Assembly: GCA_937891825.1 (NCBI GenBank)
Contig: CALAHN010000111.1
Location: 1 to 46,623 of the forward strand
Direction of reading: 5' to 3'
Origin: an uncultured Alphaproteobacteria bacterium
GTDB lineage: Bacteria > Pseudomonadota > Alphaproteobacteria > Bin95
Length of the DNA stretch: 46,623 nt
Each line of letters opens with the position of its first letter. Within the stretch, counting starts at the first letter, position 1. The translations under genes and the position numbers were made by a program. The notes under the pieces were generated by a model. The model ran no database searches and was not told the DNA's origin. It saw only the letters and a list, made by a program, of their open reading frames with translations. Positions 9,182 through 18,305 of this stretch are shown here, piece by piece.

Positions 9182-10876
9182 ATGCCCGATACCGCACATG
9201 CTGGCGCTAACATGCGCAACGGCGGCCAGATTCTGGCCGATCAACTGCGCCTGCACGGCTGCGACACCGCATTCTGCGTCGCTGGCGAAAGCTATCTGGA
9301 GCTGCTGGACGCGCTCTACGATCATAAGGATTTCAAGCTCTTCACCTGCCGGAATGAAACCGGCGCCGCCAATGCGGCCGAAGCTTACGGCAAGCTGACC
9401 GGCAAGCCCGGCGTCGTCATGGTGACGCGCGGCCCCGGCGCCTGTCACGGCGTGATCGGCCTGCACACGGCGCATCAGGACTCGACGCCGCTCATCATGC
9501 TGATCGGCCAGGTCGCCCGCGACCAATTCGACCGCGAAGCATTCCAGGAAATCGACTATCGCCGCATGCTGGGCCAGGTCACGAAATGGACCGCCCAGAT
9601 CGAAAGCGCCGACCGCATCCCGGAATATCTGGCGCGCGCCTTCCAGACCGCGATGTCCGGCCGCCCCGGCCCTGTGGCGCTGGCGTTGCCGGAAGACATG
9701 CTGCGCGAGTTTACTAGCGCGCCGGACGCCGCCCCCTACCGTTATTCCCGCGCGGCGCCCGCGCCTGCGGGCATGGCCGAACTTCGAACCATGCTCGGCG
9801 CGGCGAAGAAGCCGCTCGTCGTAGTCGGCGGCGGCGGCTGGACGCCCGAAGCGGCGGCCGACATCGCCGCCTTCGCGAGAGCGAACGATCTGCCGGTTTC
9901 CTGCTCGTTCCGGCGCCTCGATATCATGGACTACGCCGGCCCGAACTTTGTCGGCGATCTCTCGACGGCCCCGGCGCCGAAGCTGCTGCAGCGGGTCAAG
10001 GAGTCCGATCTCCTGCTGGTCATCGGCGCGCGCCTCGGCGAAATCACGACCCAGGGCTATGCCATGATGGAAAGCCCGAAGCCGTCGAAGCAGTTTATCC
10101 ATGTCCATGCCCTCGCCGAGGAATTGGGCCGGGTTTACCAGCCGAACCTCGCGATACAGTCCGGCATGGCGGAGTTCGCGGCCGCCGCCAAGGCGATGCA
10201 GCCGGTCGCGAACCCGGCCTGGGCCGGGTGGCGCAAGGACGCCAGGGCCGAGTTCGAAGCCTGGGCGACGCCCCAGCCCGGCGACGGCGAGCTCGACCTC
10301 GCGACCTGCATGCTGGAGATCCGCAAGCGCGCGACGCCCGACACCATCGTCACGGTCGACGCCGGCAATTTCTCCGGCTGGGCCATGCGATACATGCAAT
10401 TCCATCAACTGCGCACCTTCGCGGCGCCGACCAGCGGCGCCATGGGCTATGCGGTGCCGGCGGCGGTCGGCGCGGCGCTGGCCTACCCGGACCGGCAGGT
10501 CTTCGGCTTCGTCGGCGACGGCGGCTTCATGATGACGAGCCAGGAGCTTGCGACCGCCAAACAATATGGCGGCAAGCCGATCATTTTCCTGTTCGACAAC
10601 GGCATGTACGGCACCATTCGCGCCCATCAGGCCAAGCGCCATCCGGGGCGGGCGATCGCGATCGAACTCAAGAACCCCGACTTCCAGAAGCTGATCGAAG
10701 CTTACGGCGGCCACGGCGAGACCGTGCGGAAGACCGCCGAGTTCGGACCGGCCCTCGACCGCGCCATCGCCAGCGGCCTGCCCGCCGTGATCTGCCTCAA
10801 GATGGACCCCAACGTCATCTCGACGACGACGACCCTCGACAAGATGGAAGCCGCGGCGAAAGCGAGCCAGGCATGA
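9182..10876 (+). CDS. Thiamine-diphosphate enzyme, acetolactate-synthase-like
   Basis: 564 aa with the three-domain layout of the family: N-terminal PYR domain (catalytic Glu36 in CVAGESYLELL), central domain, and C-terminal PP domain with the ThDP/Mg motif GDGG...DN (about residues 445-475). ThDP enzymes of this group decarboxylate 2-oxo acids or ligate aldehydes; the substrate cannot be read from sequence. The next gene, a CoA-transferase, overlaps its stop by 4 nt (ATGA at 10873-10876), so the pair probably acts on one acyl-CoA or oxo-acid pathway. It resembles the ThDP enzyme at 30224-31909. GAGGAG at 9165-9170 supports the start. Confidence 0.9.
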   Translation: MPDTAHAGANMRNGGQILADQLRLHGCDTAFCVAGESYLELLDALYDHKDFKLFTCRNETGAANAAEAYGKLTGKPGVVMVTRGPGACHGVIGLHTAHQDSTPLIMLIGQVARDQFDREAFQEIDYRRMLGQVTKWTAQIESADRIPEYLARAFQTAMSGRPGPVALALPEDMLREFTSAPDAAPYRYSRAAPAPAGMAELRTMLGAAKKPLVVVGGGGWTPEAAADIAAFARANDLPVSCSFRRLDIMDYAGPNFVGDLSTAPAPKLLQRVKESDLLLVIGARLGEITTQGYAMMESPKPSKQFIHVHALAEELGRVYQPNLAIQSGMAEFAAAAKAMQPVANPAWAGWRKDARAEFEAWATPQPGDGELDLATCMLEIRKRATPDTIVTVDAGNFSGWAMRYMQFHQLRTFAAPTSGAMGYAVPAAVGAALAYPDRQVFGFVGDGGFMMTSQELATAKQYGGKPIIFLFDNGMYGTIRAHQAKRHPGRAIAIELKNPDFQKLIEAYGGHGETVRKTAEFGPALDRAIASGLPAVICLKMDPNVISTTTTLDKMEAAAKASQA

Positions 10877-12270
10877 CGCAAACGACCGAAACTGCCTTCG
10901 CCAGCGTCTGGTCCGCCCTTGGCGGCGATCCGGCCGCGCCTGAAACCGTGCGCTTTACCGGCGACGGCCCCGGCCTGCCGTCGATCTACCAGGTCGGCCT
11001 CGCCGCCCAGGTGTCCGAAGCGGCCGCCGGTCTCGCCGCGGCGGAAATCTGGAAAGCCCGGACCGGCGCCCGGCAAACGGTTTCGGTCGACCGGGAAGCC
11101 GCATCCATCGGCTTCCGCTCGGAGCGGCATGTTTATATCGTCGGCCAGGAGCCGGAATATCTCTGGGACGATATCTCGGGCCATTATCGCTGCGGCGATG
11201 GGCGCTGGGTTCAATTGCACTGCAACTACCCGCACCATCTCGCCGGCGCGACCGCCGCCTTCAAGGCGCAGTATTCCCGCGCCGGGATGCAGAAGGCGCT
11301 CGACGCCATGACCGCCGATCAGGCGGAGCAGTTGCTGATCGACCATGAACTGCCCGGCGGCAAGCTGCGGACGACAGCGGAATGGCGGGCGCATCCGGCA
11401 GGCAAGGCGCTCGACGGCGCGCCGGTCGTCGATCTTGCCAGGATCGGCGCTGGCCCGGCCCGGCCCTGGAGCGCCGACCCGAAGCGCCCGCTGGACGGCA
11501 TCCGCGTGCTCGACATGACCCGGGTGATCGCGGGCCCCGTTTGCGGCCGCACGCTCGCCGCATTCGGGGCGGATGTCCTCCGCCTGACGCCTCCGCGCTA
11601 TCCCGACCGGGGGCCGCTGGTGCTCGACGGGGGCGCCGGCAAACGCAACGCCCTGTTGAACGTCAAGACGCCGGAGGGCCTTGCGACCTTCCGGGAGCTG
11701 GCCGCCGGCGCCGACATCATCGTGCAGGGCTACCGGCCGGGCGCGCTTGACGCCGCCGGGATTGGCCCGGACGCCTTGTTCGCGATCAATCCTGGCCTTG
11801 TTTCCGTGCAGCTCTGCGCCTTCGGCTATCAGGGACCGTGGGCCAACAGGCGCGGCTTCGACAGCATCGTGCAGACGGTTTCCGGCATCGCGGAAGCGGG
11901 CGGGCGGGCGGCCGGCCTCGCCGACGGGGCGCCGAAGTCCCTGCCGGCCCAGGCGCTGGATCATGGGTCGGGCTATCTGATGGCCGCCGCGGCCATGACG
12001 GCCTTGCTGAAGCAGCGACAAGCGGGCGGCGCGTGGCGTGTCCGGACGGCGCTCGCCTGGACCGGGCGCTGGCTCGAAAGCCTCGGGCGCATCGACGGCC
12101 TCGGCGCGCCGGAGCCGAGCCCGGAGGCGATCGAGGCCCATATGATCGACGAGCATGGCCCCTTCGGCCATCTGCGGCGGATCGGCCTGGCGGCGGACCT
12201 GTCCGCGACGCCGGGGGCCTGGACCCTGCCAGCCGCGCCGCTCAGCGCGCACGCGCCCGTATGGCGCTGA
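10873..12270 (+). CDS. CaiB/BaiF (family III) CoA-transferase with rearranged domains
   Basis: 465 aa. The Rossmann-like core typical of family III CoA-transferases starts only at about residue 207 (PLDGIRVLDMTRVIAGPVCG), followed by the CoA-binding region (VQGYRPGALDAAG) and the probable catalytic Asp in GFDSIVQTVSG (about 335). The first 200 residues look like the second half of a normal family member (AAEIWKARTGARQTVSVD; YRCGDGRWVQLHCNYPHH). The chain therefore reads like a C-terminal half, then an N-terminal half, then a shortened C-terminal half. Its start ATG overlaps the stop of the ThDP gene, implying translational coupling. CoA donor and acceptor are unknown. Confidence 0.85.
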   Translation: MTQTTETAFASVWSALGGDPAAPETVRFTGDGPGLPSIYQVGLAAQVSEAAAGLAAAEIWKARTGARQTVSVDREAASIGFRSERHVYIVGQEPEYLWDDISGHYRCGDGRWVQLHCNYPHHLAGATAAFKAQYSRAGMQKALDAMTADQAEQLLIDHELPGGKLRTTAEWRAHPAGKALDGAPVVDLARIGAGPARPWSADPKRPLDGIRVLDMTRVIAGPVCGRTLAAFGADVLRLTPPRYPDRGPLVLDGGAGKRNALLNVKTPEGLATFRELAAGADIIVQGYRPGALDAAGIGPDALFAINPGLVSVQLCAFGYQGPWANRRGFDSIVQTVSGIAEAGGRAAGLADGAPKSLPAQALDHGSGYLMAAAAMTALLKQRQAGGAWRVRTALAWTGRWLESLGRIDGLGAPEPSPEAIEAHMIDEHGPFGHLRRIGLAADLSATPGAWTLPAAPLSAHAPVWR

Positions 12271-12280
12271 TCCTGCGCGA

Positions 12281-12350
12281 TCCTCTACGCGCCGCTCCGC
12301 GCCTCTGCGCGCCGCTCTGCGCCGCTGTGCGCCGCTGCGCGCCCCTACGC
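12281..12350. repeat. Seven-copy 10-bp tandem repeat
   Basis: Seven consecutive decamers of consensus GCCGCTNTGC (tcctctacgc, gccgctccgc, gcctctgcgc, gccgctctgc, gccgctgtgc, gccgctgcgc, gcccctacgc). They lie just after the stop of the CoA-transferase gene and before the ABC transporter start at 12428. The 10-bp period equals about one helical turn and does not keep a reading frame. Confidence 0.8.
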
Positions 12351-12427
12351 GACGCACTGGCCAATTGACCGGCGGCCAGGCGATACGCTACGCCGCATCC
12401 CATGCAAGGCAAAAGAAACAACCCGAC

Positions 12428-14203
12428 GTGACAGATCAGACCGCTCCGCCGGAAAAGCGCCGCCGCAACCTGAAGCCGCTCAGAATGCTCGTGCCCTTCC
12501 TGAAGCCCTACCGGGCCAGGATCGCTGGCGCGCTGCTGGCGCTCGCCGTCGCGGCCGGGGCCGTGCTGACCATCGGCATGGGCTTGCGGAAGCTGATCGA
12601 TCACGGCTTCTCCGCCGACAATCCCGGCGTCCTGGATTCGGCGCTGCTCTGGCTCGGCGTCATGATCGTGCTGCTGGCGATCGGCACCTTCGGGCGCTAT
12701 TTCCTGGTCACCTGGATCGGCGAGCGGGTGGTCGCGGACCTGCGCCGGGCGGTCTATGCCCGGGTGCTGCAATTCAGCCCGGCTTTTTTCGAGACCAGGC
12801 CGACCGGCGAAGTGCTTTCCCGGCTTTCGGCGGATGCGGAAGTCATCCAGACGGTGATCGGCTCGGCCGCCTCCGTCGCCATGCGGAATTTCCTGCTGGT
12901 GATCGGCGGGCTGACGCTGATGGCGTTTTCCAGCCCGCAATTGATGGGCGCGACGGCGCTCGCGATCCCCGTGGTGATCGCGCCGATCGTGATTTTCGGC
13001 CGCCGGGTGCGGAAGCTCTCAAGGGAAAACCAGGACCGCATCGCCCTGGTCGCGGGCCATGTGGAGGAAAGCGTCAACGCCATCCGCATCGTCCAGGCGT
13101 TCACCCAGGAGAATGCCGATCTCGATCGCTTCTCGGGCAGGCTTGAGACCGCCTTCGCCACAGCCGTGCGCCGAATCCGCGCCCGCGCCTTCCTGACGGC
13201 GACGGTAATCCTTCTGGTGTTCGGCGCCGTCGGCCTCGTGCTCTGGACCGGCGGCCACATGGTGCTCGACGGCGAGATGTCGGCGGGCGAGCTTTCGGCT
13301 TTCGTCTTTTATGCCGTCGTGACGGCGGGCGGCGTCGGGGCATTGAGCGAGGTCTGGGGCGATCTGCAACGCGCCGCTGGGGCGACCGAGCGGCTGGCGG
13401 GACTGCTGGCCGAGGAGCCGGCGATCCAGGCGCCGGCGGCGCCGGTCACGCTGCCGCTGCCGGTCAAGGGCGCCCTCACCTTCAGCCATGTCGGCTTCGT
13501 CTACCCGGCGAGGCCGGAGCAATCCGCCCTCAGCGACGTCAGCTTCGCCATCCAGCCCGGCGAAACCGTGGCGCTTGTCGGCCCGTCCGGCGCCGGCAAG
13601 ACGACTGTGTTTCAGCTATTGCTGCGGTTTTATGACCCGACATCCGGCTCGATCCAGCTTGACGGCGTCGATATCGCGAGGCTGACGCCCCAGCAATTGC
13701 GCGGCCAGTTCGGGTTTGTGCCCCAGGAGCCGGCGATCTTCTCGGCGACGGTCGCGGAGAATATCCGCTTCGGCCGACCGGATGCGACGGATCAGGAGGT
13801 TCGGGATGCGGCGGAAGCCGCCGCGGCGCTTGGCTTCATCGAGGCGATGCCCGATGGGTTCAATGCGGACCTGGGCCAGAAGGGCGTGCGCCTGTCGGGC
13901 GGACAGCGACAGCGCATCGCCATTGCGCGGGCTGTTCTACGCGACCCGCCCATCCTGTTGCTCGACGAAGCGACGAGCGCGCTCGATTCGGAAAGCGAAG
14001 CTGCGGTGCAAGGCGCGCTTGAGCGGTTGCAGAAAAATCGCACGACCCTGGTCATCGCCCACCGCTTTGCGACGGTGCAGAACGCCGACCGCATCCTGGT
14101 GCTGGATGGCGGGCGGATCGTCGCATCTGGCGATCATCAGACCCTGCTTGCCGAAGGCGGACTGTATGCCCGCCTTGCGCAAATGCAGTTTACGTCCTCC
14201 TGA
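12428..14203 (+). CDS. ABC exporter, fused membrane and ATPase domains (MsbA-like)
   Basis: 591 aa half-transporter. An N-terminal six-helix membrane domain (about 20-310; ARIAGALLALAVAAGAVL, LLWLGVMIVLLAIGTFG) is followed by an ATPase domain with Walker A GPSGAGKTT (about 385), signature LSGGQRQR (about 489) and Walker B ILLLDEATSALD. The layout is that of MsbA/LmrA-type homodimeric exporters of lipids or hydrophobic compounds; the substrate cannot be named. The start is GTG at 12428 (MTDQTAPPEKRRRN), because upstream in-frame codons run through the tandem repeat and give no sensible protein. It may be read through from the CoA-transferase operon or have its own promoter. Confidence 0.92.
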   Translation: MTDQTAPPEKRRRNLKPLRMLVPFLKPYRARIAGALLALAVAAGAVLTIGMGLRKLIDHGFSADNPGVLDSALLWLGVMIVLLAIGTFGRYFLVTWIGERVVADLRRAVYARVLQFSPAFFETRPTGEVLSRLSADAEVIQTVIGSAASVAMRNFLLVIGGLTLMAFSSPQLMGATALAIPVVIAPIVIFGRRVRKLSRENQDRIALVAGHVEESVNAIRIVQAFTQENADLDRFSGRLETAFATAVRRIRARAFLTATVILLVFGAVGLVLWTGGHMVLDGEMSAGELSAFVFYAVVTAGGVGALSEVWGDLQRAAGATERLAGLLAEEPAIQAPAAPVTLPLPVKGALTFSHVGFVYPARPEQSALSDVSFAIQPGETVALVGPSGAGKTTVFQLLLRFYDPTSGSIQLDGVDIARLTPQQLRGQFGFVPQEPAIFSATVAENIRFGRPDATDQEVRDAAEAAAALGFIEAMPDGFNADLGQKGVRLSGGQRQRIAIARAVLRDPPILLLDEATSALDSESEAAVQGALERLQKNRTTLVIAHRFATVQNADRILVLDGGRIVASGDHQTLLAEGGLYARLAQMQFTSS

Positions 14204-14214
14204 TCGCAGCAGCG

Positions 14215-14448
14215 TCAGGCGAATGCTTGCTGGCTGAACGGCTGGGCTTCGAGATGGCGACGGGGCGCGGCGGACTGCGCGGCCACATCGGCTTCGATCT
14301 CCATGATCAAATCCTTGATGCGAAGCTTCTGCATCTTGAAAAAGCGCATGGCGTCTTCATCCGGCTGGGCGTTCTTTAGTTCCAGCGACAGTTGCCGGTC
14401 AAAGACATTATGGCGATGGCGGAGGGCGGCTAAACGATGGGCGCTCAT
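14215..14448 (-). CDS. DUF465/YdcH-family small helical protein
   Basis: 77 aa. Alpha-helical, with the family pattern of an N-terminal helix (RLAALRHRHNVFDRQLSLE), a Pro-Asp turn (QPDEDA) and the conserved KMQKLRIKDLIMEIE segment (about 39-53). DUF465 proteins are common in alphaproteobacteria and probably form short coiled coils; their function is not established. The gene is convergent with the ABC transporter (12 bp between stops) and divergent from the gamma-glutamyltransferase gene. The C-terminal 20 residues are unconserved Gln/Pro/Ala. Confidence 0.82.
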   Translation of the reverse strand: MSAHRLAALRHRHNVFDRQLSLELKNAQPDEDAMRFFKMQKLRIKDLIMEIEADVAAQSAAPRRHLEAQPFSQQAFA

Positions 14449-14552
14449 GACGGCATATCCTCCCAGTTAAGGTTCACTGGGCGGAGAGTGCAGATTATGG
14501 GTAAATTGGACGTTAAGACTAATAAACGTTTTCGAAAATGAAGGACTTCTGA

Positions 14553-16142
14553 ATGCGCGATCTTCACATGCCCGGCCGCTCGGCCGCCCGCGCGACCCGC
14601 GCCATGGCGGCGACCAGCCAGCCCTCCTCGACGCTCGCCGCGCTGGAGATCATGAAAGCGGGCGGCAATGCCCTCGACGCCGCAATCGCCGCATGCGCCG
14701 TCCAATGCGTGACCGAGCCCGGCTCGACCGGCATCGGCGGCGATTGCTTCGTCCTCTGGCAGCCGAAGGGCGCCGCCAAACCGATCGCCTATAATGGCTC
14801 CGGCCGCGCGCCCGCCAAGGCGGAGCTCGCCTATTTCCAGAACGCCGGCATCAAGGCGCTCGATCCGCGGAGCGCCCATGTCGTGACCGTGCCCGGCGCC
14901 ATCGACGCCTGGTCGGCCCTCTCCCGCGACCATGGCAAGCTCGGGCTCGACCGGCTGCTGCAGGCCGCCATCGGCTATGCGGAAAACGGTTTCGCTGTCC
15001 ACGAACGCACGGCGGCCGATTTCGCCAGTTCCGCCGACAAGCTCGCTGGAGACGCCGGCGCGCGGGCGACCTATTTCAACAGCCAGGGCGCCTTGCCGAA
15101 AGCTGGCGATGTGCTGCGCCAGCCGGCGCTCGCCGAGACCCTGAAGGCGATTGCGGCCAAGGGGCGGGATGCATTTTACGCAGGCGCCGTCGCCGAAGAC
15201 ATCGTCGCGACCCTGAAGGCGAAAGGCGGCCTCCAAGAGATCTCGGACTTCGCCGGCGCCGCCGGCGAGTATGTCGACCCGATCCAGACGACGTTCCGCG
15301 GCTATGACGTGTTCCAATGTCCGCCGAACGGGGTCGGCACGATCGCGCTGTTGATGATGAACATGATCGAAGCGATGCCGGTCGCCGCCAGCCCCCTCGC
15401 GGTCGACCGCCTGCACCGCCTGATCGAAGCCAACCGTCTCGCCTACCGGGACCGGAACGCCTTCATCGCCGACCCGAAATTCTCCGACGTGCCGCTGGCG
15501 ACGCTGCTCTCGAAGGACTACGCCAAGGCGTTGACCGCCGGGATCGATCCGTTAAAGGCGGCGACAAACCTGCCGCCCGCCGGCATGACGCGCCATGCGG
15601 ACACGGTCTACATCTCCGTCGTCGATGAGGACGGCAATGCCTGCTCCTTCATCAATTCGCTGTTCAAGGGTTTCGGCAGCGGCATCGTCGCGGCGAAATC
15701 CGGCGTCGTCTTGCAGAACCGCGGCTTCGGCTTCGTCCTGGAGGAAGGCCATCCGAACCAGATCGCGCCGAACAAGCGCCCGATGCACACGATCATCCCG
15801 GGCATGCTCGCCAAGGACGGGGCGGCGGTAATGCCCTTCGGCGTCATGGGCGGCCACTTCCAGCCGATCGGACAGAGCTACGTGCTTTCGTCAATGCTCG
15901 ACTTCGGCCTGAACCCCCAGGAAGCCCTCGATCTGCCTCGGATCTTCGCCTATGACGGCATTGTCGAAACCGAGAACGGCATCGACGCGGCGACGTCGGC
16001 GGTCCTGGCCCAGCGCGGCCACGTCCTGCAGCGGTTGCAAAGCCCCCATGGCGGCGGACAGGCGATCTGGATCGATCAGGCGAGCGGCACGCTTGTCGGC
16101 GGCTCCGATCCCCGGAAGGACGGCCTGGCGCTCGGCTACTGA
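14553..16142 (+). CDS. Gamma-glutamyltransferase family protein (Ntn hydrolase)
   Basis: 529 aa. GGT-family proenzymes cleave themselves before a Thr to release the small subunit, then hydrolyse or transfer gamma-glutamyl groups (glutathione and related amides). Seen: N-terminal AATSQPSSTLAALEIMKAGGNALDA-type fold start, STGIGGDCF (58-66), and the cleavage region with Thr351 in DTVYISVVDEDGNA. The normal tandem Thr-Thr is not visible. No signal peptide is present, so the protein is probably cytoplasmic, unlike the periplasmic enterobacterial enzyme, and may act on another amide. AAGGA 8 nt upstream supports the ATG at 14553. A strong terminator follows. Confidence 0.88.
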   Translation: MRDLHMPGRSAARATRAMAATSQPSSTLAALEIMKAGGNALDAAIAACAVQCVTEPGSTGIGGDCFVLWQPKGAAKPIAYNGSGRAPAKAELAYFQNAGIKALDPRSAHVVTVPGAIDAWSALSRDHGKLGLDRLLQAAIGYAENGFAVHERTAADFASSADKLAGDAGARATYFNSQGALPKAGDVLRQPALAETLKAIAAKGRDAFYAGAVAEDIVATLKAKGGLQEISDFAGAAGEYVDPIQTTFRGYDVFQCPPNGVGTIALLMMNMIEAMPVAASPLAVDRLHRLIEANRLAYRDRNAFIADPKFSDVPLATLLSKDYAKALTAGIDPLKAATNLPPAGMTRHADTVYISVVDEDGNACSFINSLFKGFGSGIVAAKSGVVLQNRGFGFVLEEGHPNQIAPNKRPMHTIIPGMLAKDGAAVMPFGVMGGHFQPIGQSYVLSSMLDFGLNPQEALDLPRIFAYDGIVETENGIDAATSAVLAQRGHVLQRLQSPHGGGQAIWIDQASGTLVGGSDPRKDGLALGY

Positions 16143-16187
16143 GCCGAAGCCGCAAGTCCGGCCGCGCCAATCCGGCGCGATGACAGC

Positions 16188-16229
16188 AAAACGCCCCGGC
16201 AGCGAATCCGCTTCGCGGCCGGGGCGTTT
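16188..16229. terminator. Bidirectional rho-independent terminator
   Basis: AAAA-CGCCCCGGC (16188-16200) pairs with GCCGGGGCG-TTT (16218-16229): a 9-bp GC stem extended by A-T pairs, with T-run and A-run in the right places to work on both strands. It sits between the convergent gamma-glutamyltransferase and HupE genes. Confidence 0.85.
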
Positions 16230-16290
16230 CAGTTTGGCGAGCGCGATGCTCGCCTGATGAGGCTACGTTCAGGCGGCGATCAGGCGGCGA

Positions 16291-16869
16291 TCAGGCAAAG
16301 GCGAGCGCGAGGCCGGCAAAAGCCGTCAAGCCGCCAAGGGCGCGCGGCAGCACGCCTGCCGCCTGGCCGACAATGCGGCCGAGGCCGACGCCGACGCCGT
16401 GCAACAGCGCCGTCGCTGCCAGGAAGCCGACGGCAAACTGCATCATTCCAGCTTCGCCAAGCTCGGCGCCGTGGGCGTGACCGTGGAAGAGCGCGAACAG
16501 GCCGACGACGCCAGCCGCCGCCCGGACATCGAGCTTGGCCGCGAACGCGACGGCGAGCCCCAGAACGACGACCGAGGCCAGAATGACCGGCTCGACGACC
16601 GGCAGCGAAACCTGAAGCGACGCCAGACCGAAGCCGACGGCCATCATCGCGACGAACGCGGCCGGAACGATCCAGAGCGCCCGGCGGCCGAGCATGCAGG
16701 CCCAAAGGCCGACAGCAACCATCGCCAACAGATGATCGAGACCGAAAATCGGATGCATGATCCCGGATGCGAAGGATGCGAAATCCCCGCCCGCCGTATG
16801 GGCGAAGGCCGGCGTGGCGGCGGTTGCAAGAACGAACGCCGCAAGGGCGGGAACGGAAAGCATGCGCAT
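16291..16869 (-). CDS. HupE/UreJ family membrane protein
   Basis: 192 aa with an N-terminal signal peptide (MRMLSVPALAAFVLATAATPAFA, cleavage before HTAGG) and about six TM helices. HupE/UreJ proteins are secondary nickel or cobalt transporters of the inner membrane. The N-terminal periplasmic His-rich motif (HTAGGDF...GIMHPIFGLDHLLAM, residues about 24-47) matches the HupE signature HPxxGxDH, which is thought to bind Ni2+/Co2+. No hydrogenase or urease genes are near, so it probably feeds a metalloenzyme encoded elsewhere. The start is the first ATG before the signal peptide; the ATG at 16863 is also possible. It ends in short direct repeats of ggcgatca. Confidence 0.88.
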   Translation of the reverse strand: MRMLSVPALAAFVLATAATPAFAHTAGGDFASFASGIMHPIFGLDHLLAMVAVGLWACMLGRRALWIVPAAFVAMMAVGFGLASLQVSLPVVEPVILASVVVLGLAVAFAAKLDVRAAAGVVGLFALFHGHAHGAELGEAGMMQFAVGFLAATALLHGVGVGLGRIVGQAAGVLPRALGGLTAFAGLALAFA

Positions 16870-16947
16870 TGTCGGTTTTTTTCCTTCTGACGGGCGCGCC
16901 GTGACAGGCGCAAAATGATGAATGCTGCAGCGCACTATATACGTCTA

Positions 16948-16968
16948 TCGCGACGGGACTAGTCGCGA
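16948..16968. promoter_or_regulatory. Inverted repeat upstream of the HupE gene
   Basis: Perfect 7-bp inverted repeat TCGCGAC / GTCGCGA with a 7-nt spacer, 79 bp upstream of the HupE start and next to a TATATA-like stretch. Possible operator or weak terminator of the MFS gene. It does not match the NikR site I know. Confidence 0.35.
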
Positions 16969-17017
16969 AAATCGAAAAGCGCCCTGCGCTGAGCCGCGCA
17001 GTCCGGCAAGCGCCGAA

Positions 17018-18295
17018 CTATGTCTGGCTCTTCGCGCTCTCGCCATCTTCCAGCGCGGCGGCGATTTCGGTCATGCGTCGGCGCGTCCAGAACCATGCGA
17101 CGAGGCAGATCAGAGCGCCGGCGATGACCGGCGCCTGCAGGCCGTAGAATTCGGAAGCGACGCCCATGATCAGCGCGCCCGCCGCCGGCCCGGCCCGGAA
17201 GGAAAGTCCGTAAAGCGACAGCACCCGGGACAGGATCGCCGGATCGGTCGCCCCTTGGATCAAGCTTTGCATTGCGACGCCGGAGACGACCATGGCCGCG
17301 CCCGACAAGGCGGCGCCCGCCATGCCGATCCAGAAATTTTCGGTCGCGGCGAACAGGATGGACGCGGCCGCCAGCAGGAAAACCCCGTCGATCGCCAGCC
17401 GCGTCAGGCCGCGAAAGCCATTCCGCCCGCCGACAAAGACGCCAGCCGCGATCGCGCCGAGGCCGATGGAGGCCGTCAGGGCCGCAAGGCCGTCAACCCC
17501 TTTGCCAAACACCACGTCGGCAAAACCCGGGAGCAGTTCGACATAAGACCGGACCGTGACCGCGTTGGCGATCAGCAGCAGCAGGATCGGCCCGACGCCA
17601 GGGTGGCGGGCGGCATAAGCGATGCCTTCGCGCATGTCGGCGAACAAGCTGGCCGGCGCCCGCGTGCGCGGCGTGCGGGGCGGCAGGTTCAGCCGGTAGA
17701 GCGCGATGATGAACGCCAGATACGAGATGCCGTTCAAGGCGAACGCCCATCCGGCCCCGCCATGGGCGATAACAAAACCGGCGATGGCGGGGCCGACGAA
17801 GCGCGCGGTGTTAAATAAAACCGAGTTGGTCGCGACGGCGGCCGACAAATCGGCGGGCCGCACAAGGTCCCGGACCATGGAGAGTCTGGCGGGCTGGCCA
17901 AACGATACGAAGACGCCCGCCAGCGCATTCAGCCCAAGCAGCAGCAATGGCGTTATGACGTCCGTCAGGGTGCAGACCGCCATGATGGCCGCGACGACGC
18001 ACAACATGGACTGGGTTATGCGCAAGAGCGCCTGCCGGCTGACGCGGTCGGCGACGGCGCCGCCGATCGGGCCGAACAATAACGACGGCGCCAGTTCCGC
18101 CGCCGCGATCGCGCCGAGCCAGGCGGGGGAATGGGTCAACTCCCACGCCAACCAACCGACTGCGACCCGCTGCACCCAGGTGCCGATCAGCGAGAAGACA
18201 TTCCCGGTCTGATAGATGCGATAGTTCGGGTTCGAGAAGGCGCGGCCGAAGCCGCCGGTATGGGCGGCGAACCAATGGCCCGCCTTGAAGGTCAT
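17018..18295 (-). CDS. MFS transporter, probable drug or siderophore exporter
   Basis: 425 aa, 12 predicted TM helices in two halves. The N-terminus (FGRAFSNPNYRIYQTGNVFSLIGTWVQRVAVGWLAWELT) is typical of the EntS/TetA-like MFS group. Motif A appears as LFGPIGGAVADRVSRQALL (about 74-92). Probably proton-coupled efflux of a small hydrophobic compound; the substrate is unknown. The start ATG at 18295 lies 10 nt after the nitroreductase stop, so the two genes form an operon. The in-frame extension to 18424 is rejected because it overlaps the nitroreductase gene. Confidence 0.88.
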   Translation of the reverse strand: MTFKAGHWFAAHTGGFGRAFSNPNYRIYQTGNVFSLIGTWVQRVAVGWLAWELTHSPAWLGAIAAAELAPSLLFGPIGGAVADRVSRQALLRITQSMLCVVAAIMAVCTLTDVITPLLLLGLNALAGVFVSFGQPARLSMVRDLVRPADLSAAVATNSVLFNTARFVGPAIAGFVIAHGGAGWAFALNGISYLAFIIALYRLNLPPRTPRTRAPASLFADMREGIAYAARHPGVGPILLLLIANAVTVRSYVELLPGFADVVFGKGVDGLAALTASIGLGAIAAGVFVGGRNGFRGLTRLAIDGVFLLAAASILFAATENFWIGMAGAALSGAAMVVSGVAMQSLIQGATDPAILSRVLSLYGLSFRAGPAAGALIMGVASEFYGLQAPVIAGALICLVAWFWTRRRMTEIAAALEDGESAKSQT

Positions 18296-18305
18296 GATCC
18301 GGCCT

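Noticed and set aside
9182-12270. Oxalyl-CoA decarboxylase plus formyl-CoA transferase (oxalate degradation)
   Set aside because: Gene order is suggestive, but the ThDP protein looks acetolactate-synthase-like and the CoA-transferase has a different domain order; no support beyond the family pair.
14462-14481. CCCAGT/ACTGGG inverted repeat upstream of the gamma-glutamyltransferase gene, considered as an operator
   Set aside because: Only 6 bp arms with an 8-nt spacer; could arise by chance and matches no operator family I know.
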